Assembly (NCBI RefSeq): GCF_024256385.1
Contig: NZ_JAMLFW010000001.1
Coordinates: forward strand, 2,790,001-2,854,000
DNA from: Anatilimnocola floriformis
Lineage (GTDB): Bacteria > Planctomycetota > Planctomycetia > Pirellulales > Pirellulaceae
Reading direction: 5' to 3'
Length of the DNA: 64,000 nucleotides
This document shows positions 61,343 through 64,000 of this stretch, piece after piece. Under the pieces are notes generated by a model. That model was not told where the DNA came from and did not search any database. It worked only from the letters and a program-made list of their open reading frames with translations. Made by a program: the position numbers and the translations under genes. How positions within the stretch are numbered: the first letter of the stretch is position 1; every line of letters begins with the position of its first letter.

Positions 61343-63284
61343 TGGAAATCTTCTTTTCAGGTCCCGCTGCAGGGATTCGACGATGTGTGAAGGGATAACT
61401 GGTCACAACCGCGCTAATGAGGGTTTGCATGCGATATTCATCGGCGGCGAAGTCCTGCATCAAACCATCAACCACAATTTCGTCATAGCCTTCCAGCTTT
61501 CTGCACAACGCATAGGCCAATAGCCGTTCTACCAGGTTACGTGAAAAATCTTCCCGGCGTTCGCTGATGATCGCCTTTAACTCTTTCGGGCTGGAAAAGC
61601 GTTTGCCACCTGGTAGCTCACCCGACGCATCGATTGCCGCGCCGTTCTCTTCCCGCTCACGCCAGCGGCCAATCGCGTCAAAATTCTCCAGGCCAAATCC
61701 GATGGGGTCGAGCATCTGATGACAATTTGCGCACACCGCATTCGTGCGGTGCAGTTCAGTGCGCTGGCGCAAGGTCAGGTTTGCGACCTTCGACTGGTCC
61801 TGTTTCTCTAATGCCGGAATATCCGGCGGGGCCGGCGGCACGTGATCGCCTAGAACCTGCTCCAGCACCCACACACCTCGTTTCACAGGGCTCGTGCGAT
61901 TGGGAAACGATGTTGCCGCAAGCACGCCGGGCATTCCCAAAATGCCGCCGCGATTGGCATCGGTTAGTTGAACTCGCCGCATTTCTGGTCCCGCGACCTT
62001 CCCTTCCAAGCCGTAGATCTTGGCCAGCGGCTCATTAAGGAAGGTGTAGTCGGCATCGATAAAATTCATTGCATTGCGATTTTCACGCACGATGCTTTCG
62101 AAGAAGAGCCGGGCTTCGTCATACATGGCCGAACGCTGCTCCCTGGTAATCACAGGGAACTGCGCAGCGTCGTAGGTCTTGCCCGCGAAATTTTCCAGGC
62201 CCAACCACTGGGCCCCAAAGCCGTCGAACAGCGCGCGCGAGCGTGGATCCTCCAGCATGCGCTTCACTTGCGCTTTTAGAATCGCCGGCTCGCTCAGCTT
62301 TCCGTTGTCCGCCAACGCCATGAGCTGATCATCGGGCATCGTTGCCCACAGCAGATAGGACAAGCGTGAGGCGAGTTGATAATCGTCCAGACGAACGACT
62401 CCCGCGCCCGGCTTAGCTTCTGCGGGAGTAATGAACAGAAATTGCGGCGAAACGATTATGGCCTTGAGCATCAACCGCAGCGACGCGGAATAAGCGAGCT
62501 TATTTTCCCGCCCCAGATCGAACACCTTCAGCAGAACATCGAGCTCGTCCTGCGAGGGAGGGCGACGATATGCCTTGCGGGCCAGCGAGCGGGCGACTTC
62601 TCGCGCCGCTGCCCGCTCGTCTGCTCCGGAGGGAGGTGGCTCACCAAACAGCCGACGTTGCATTTCGGTCGGCTTCGCATCGTCCGGCGATACCACCAGA
62701 TCGAGTGCCTTATTGGCGATTGCGAGACACTGCTCCAGTTGCAAGGGCGAAAGAGAATTCAAATATCCAGCGCCACTGACCTCGTCTGGCAACTCGCCAG
62801 CAATTGCGGGATCGACACCCAGCAAGTCATGCAACGTGTTCGCGTATTCGGTCTTCGTCAATCGCCGAATGACAAAGAGCCCTGGATCCTTTGGACTAAG
62901 AAACTTGATCTTCGTCAGCCAATCGACGAACATCTGCCGATCCGCATCGGCGGGCTGATTCTTTGCGTAGTCCGGCGGCATGTCATGCGCCTTGGCCCGC
63001 GCAGTTGCCTTTTTCCACAGCTCGCTGAACGCCGAGTGGCCAGGACTGTTTAGCGCCGGGGAGAAGTTGACTCCGGCTTCGGTCGGTCGCTTATTGGAGT
63101 GACACTCTAAGCAATAGGTTTTAACAAACGGTGAGACGTGATCGCGGAAGTATTTCTCGGCGTCGGCTTTGCTGGCAACTTCGCCATCGGCAGCAGGCTG
63201 AGCGAAGCCCTTGAGTGGCAGCGCGCACAAAACGCCGAGGACTGCCATGGCTGCCAAACCACCGCGAAAACGTGCTGCTAACAT
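61335..63284 (-). CDS. Planctomycete cytochrome C / DUF1592-type protein
   Basis: 649 residues of the large exported haem family. Signal ([20 protein letters not shown]), then haem c site TYCLECHSN at about 60 (PSCyt-type), DUF1587/DUF1595-like segments ([17 protein letters not shown]), DUF1592 ([19 protein letters not shown]), DUF1588 with [18 protein letters not shown] and [24 protein letters not shown], and DUF1585 at the end ([22 protein letters not shown]). It is paired with DUF1552 and co-transcribed. ATG 63284 is used; a TTG at 63302 would add six residues. Confidence 0.93.
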   Translation of the reverse strand: MLAARFRGGLAAMAVLGVLCALPLKGFAQPAADGEVASKADAEKYFRDHVSPFVKTYCLECHSNKRPTEAGVNFSPALNSPGHSAFSELWKKATARAKAHDMPPDYAKNQPADADRQMFVDWLTKIKFLSPKDPGLFVIRRLTKTEYANTLHDLLGVDPAIAGELPDEVSGAGYLNSLSPLQLEQCLAIANKALDLVVSPDDAKPTEMQRRLFGEPPPSGADERAAAREVARSLARKAYRRPPSQDELDVLLKVFDLGRENKLAYSASLRLMLKAIIVSPQFLFITPAEAKPGAGVVRLDDYQLASRLSYLLWATMPDDQLMALADNGKLSEPAILKAQVKRMLEDPRSRALFDGFGAQWLGLENFAGKTYDAAQFPVITREQRSAMYDEARLFFESIVRENRNAMNFIDADYTFLNEPLAKIYGLEGKVAGPEMRRVQLTDANRGGILGMPGVLAATSFPNRTSPVKRGVWVLEQVLGDHVPPAPPDIPALEKQDQSKVANLTLRQRTELHRTNAVCANCHQMLDPIGFGLENFDAIGRWREREENGAAIDASGELPGGKRFSSPKELKAIISERREDFSRNLVERLLAYALCRKLEGYDEIVVDGLMQDFAADEYRMQTLISAVVTSYPFTHRRIPAAGPEKKISND

Positions 63285-63429
63285 CGCCACCCCACTGGCC
63301 AACTACACCAATCTCTATCGAGTTGCTCTAAGAGATCCATTCTCGCTGGCTGTTGGCTATCCAGCAACCTACTGATGCCTATTGATGCGAGATTGAACTG
63401 CATCGGAGCGAGCGGGGCGAGCCAAGTGG

Positions 63430-63453
63430 CAGGCAACGCGAATGCGTTGCCTG
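63430..63453. terminator. Stem-loop between the RTX gene and the DUF1592 gene
   Basis: CAGGCAACGC-GAAT-GCGTTGCCTG, perfect 10-bp stem with a tetraloop, 75 bp after the RTX stop. No T-run follows on the minus strand, so the efficiency is uncertain. Confidence 0.5.
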
Positions 63454-63527
63454 AGAACTTTGCAGTGCAGAGAGCCGTCGGCAATCGCCGGCCGGCTCGT
63501 AGGTGAGAATTTACCGCTGAAGACTTA

Positions 63528-64000
63528 CTAGTTTCGGCGGTCGCCATTGGTGGCGTTGGTGTTCAGGTCCCAGATCAGGTCCTGCAACGCGTAGTCGACG
63601 ATCCAGTCGCGGCCGTCGTTGCCGTAGATCGTGTCCACGGCATTATCGCTGGTCACGGTTGTGGAGTTGATCTGGCCCGCGAGGTTGGTGATGCGAGTGG
63701 CAAACGGCTGGTTGGCAGCCCAGAGTGCCTGAATCGCCTGCAGACCCGACAGGTTATTGGCCTGAGCAAGGTTGCCGCCGATCAGGAGATCTTCGCCGCT
63801 GAAGCCATAAAGCTGATCGCGTCCGGCGCCACCGTTGAGCACATCGTTGCCGAAGCCGCCCCAGATGAAGTCGTCGTTGTCTCCACCGAGAATCACGTCG
63901 TCGCCATCATCCCCGTACAGGTAGTCGTTGCCGCTGTCGCCGAAGATGAAGTCGTTGCCGCCGCGGCCTGCGATGTAATCGAGACCTTCGCCACCACGAA
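63528..64000 (-). CDS. C-terminus of a second RTX calcium-binding protein (5' end outside window)
   Basis: About 157 residues are visible, running in from the right edge. RTX nonapeptides occur four or five times ([50 protein letters not shown]), then a tail beginning [12 protein letters not shown], with [31 protein letters not shown]. The same kind of tail (hydrophobic block, then a D-x-x-G-x-x-G-x-D turn) ends the giant protein at 18433, which suggests a shared C-terminal module. Upstream domains lie outside the window. Confidence 0.85.
   Translation of the reverse strand, partial: RGGEGLDYIAGRGGNDFIFGDSGNDYLYGDDGDDVILGGDNDDFIWGGFGNDVLNGGAGRDQLYGFSGEDLLIGGNLAQANNLSGLQAIQALWAANQPFATRITNLAGQINSTTVTSDNAVDTIYGNDGRDWIVDYALQDLIWDLNTNATNGDRRN

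Overview
The window is a high-GC bacterial chromosome segment, almost certainly from a planctomycete. The evidence is the family content: a DUF1552/DUF1592 gene pair, a BBP7-type porin-like protein, a DUF1559 protein, LEPR-XLL-like N-termini on secreted repeat proteins, many signal-peptide proteins with PQQ, sulfatase, PIG-L or haem domains, and an ECF-controlled envelope operon. Shine-Dalgarno sequences are present before many genes but not all.

Layout. 1-6.3 kb: signalling. A CheA kinase (cut by the left edge) with a small companion, a multi-PAS histidine kinase broken by a 1-base frameshift, and a divergent FixJ-type regulator. 6.4-18.5 kb: one giant secreted autotransporter-repeat/RTX protein of about 3,935 residues with a threefold internal duplication of about 1.2 kb. 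18.6-28.4 kb: a large polytopic membrane protein, two Ser/Thr kinases, an exported PCMT fusion, an NTase-HD protein, an AhpD-like protein and a second LEPR-XLL protein. 30.6-34.45 kb: a decayed mobile island beside a tRNA-Ala(CGC) gene truncated in its anticodon loop. It holds a 15-bp minisatellite, a complete but divergent tRNA-Ala(CGC), a truncated P-loop ATPase, HK97-type prohead protease and portal remnants, and a HEPN-motif gene with a divergent partner. 34.4-40.3 kb: the BBP7 protein and a four-gene operon (ECF sigma, membrane anti-sigma candidate, secreted protein, DUF1559 protein). 40.4-50.7 kb: sterol-desaturase-type hydroxylase, exported haem and transglutaminase-like proteins, PQQ propeller, PIG-L deacetylase, sulfatase, two cysteine-rich metal-binding proteins and tRNA-Ser(GGA). 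50.7-57 kb: TupA-like binding protein, YeiH-type exporter divergent from an aldehyde dehydrogenase/GATase cluster, and a DUF899 protein. 57-59.9 kb: a leftward four-gene operon (DUF542 protein, two DUF3365-like c-haem proteins, HPP membrane protein) with a strong dyad lying across a good sigma70-type promoter. 59.9-64 kb: the DUF1552/DUF1592 pair and the C-terminus of another RTX protein.

The most promising candidates for something undescribed are the DUF542/di-haem/HPP operon with its promoter-overlapping dyad (probably nitrosative or nitrite related), the split-tRNA island in which an element-borne tRNA may replace the host copy, and the HEPN gene with its divergent partner in that island. 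No database search was possible, so family names rest on motif recognition.
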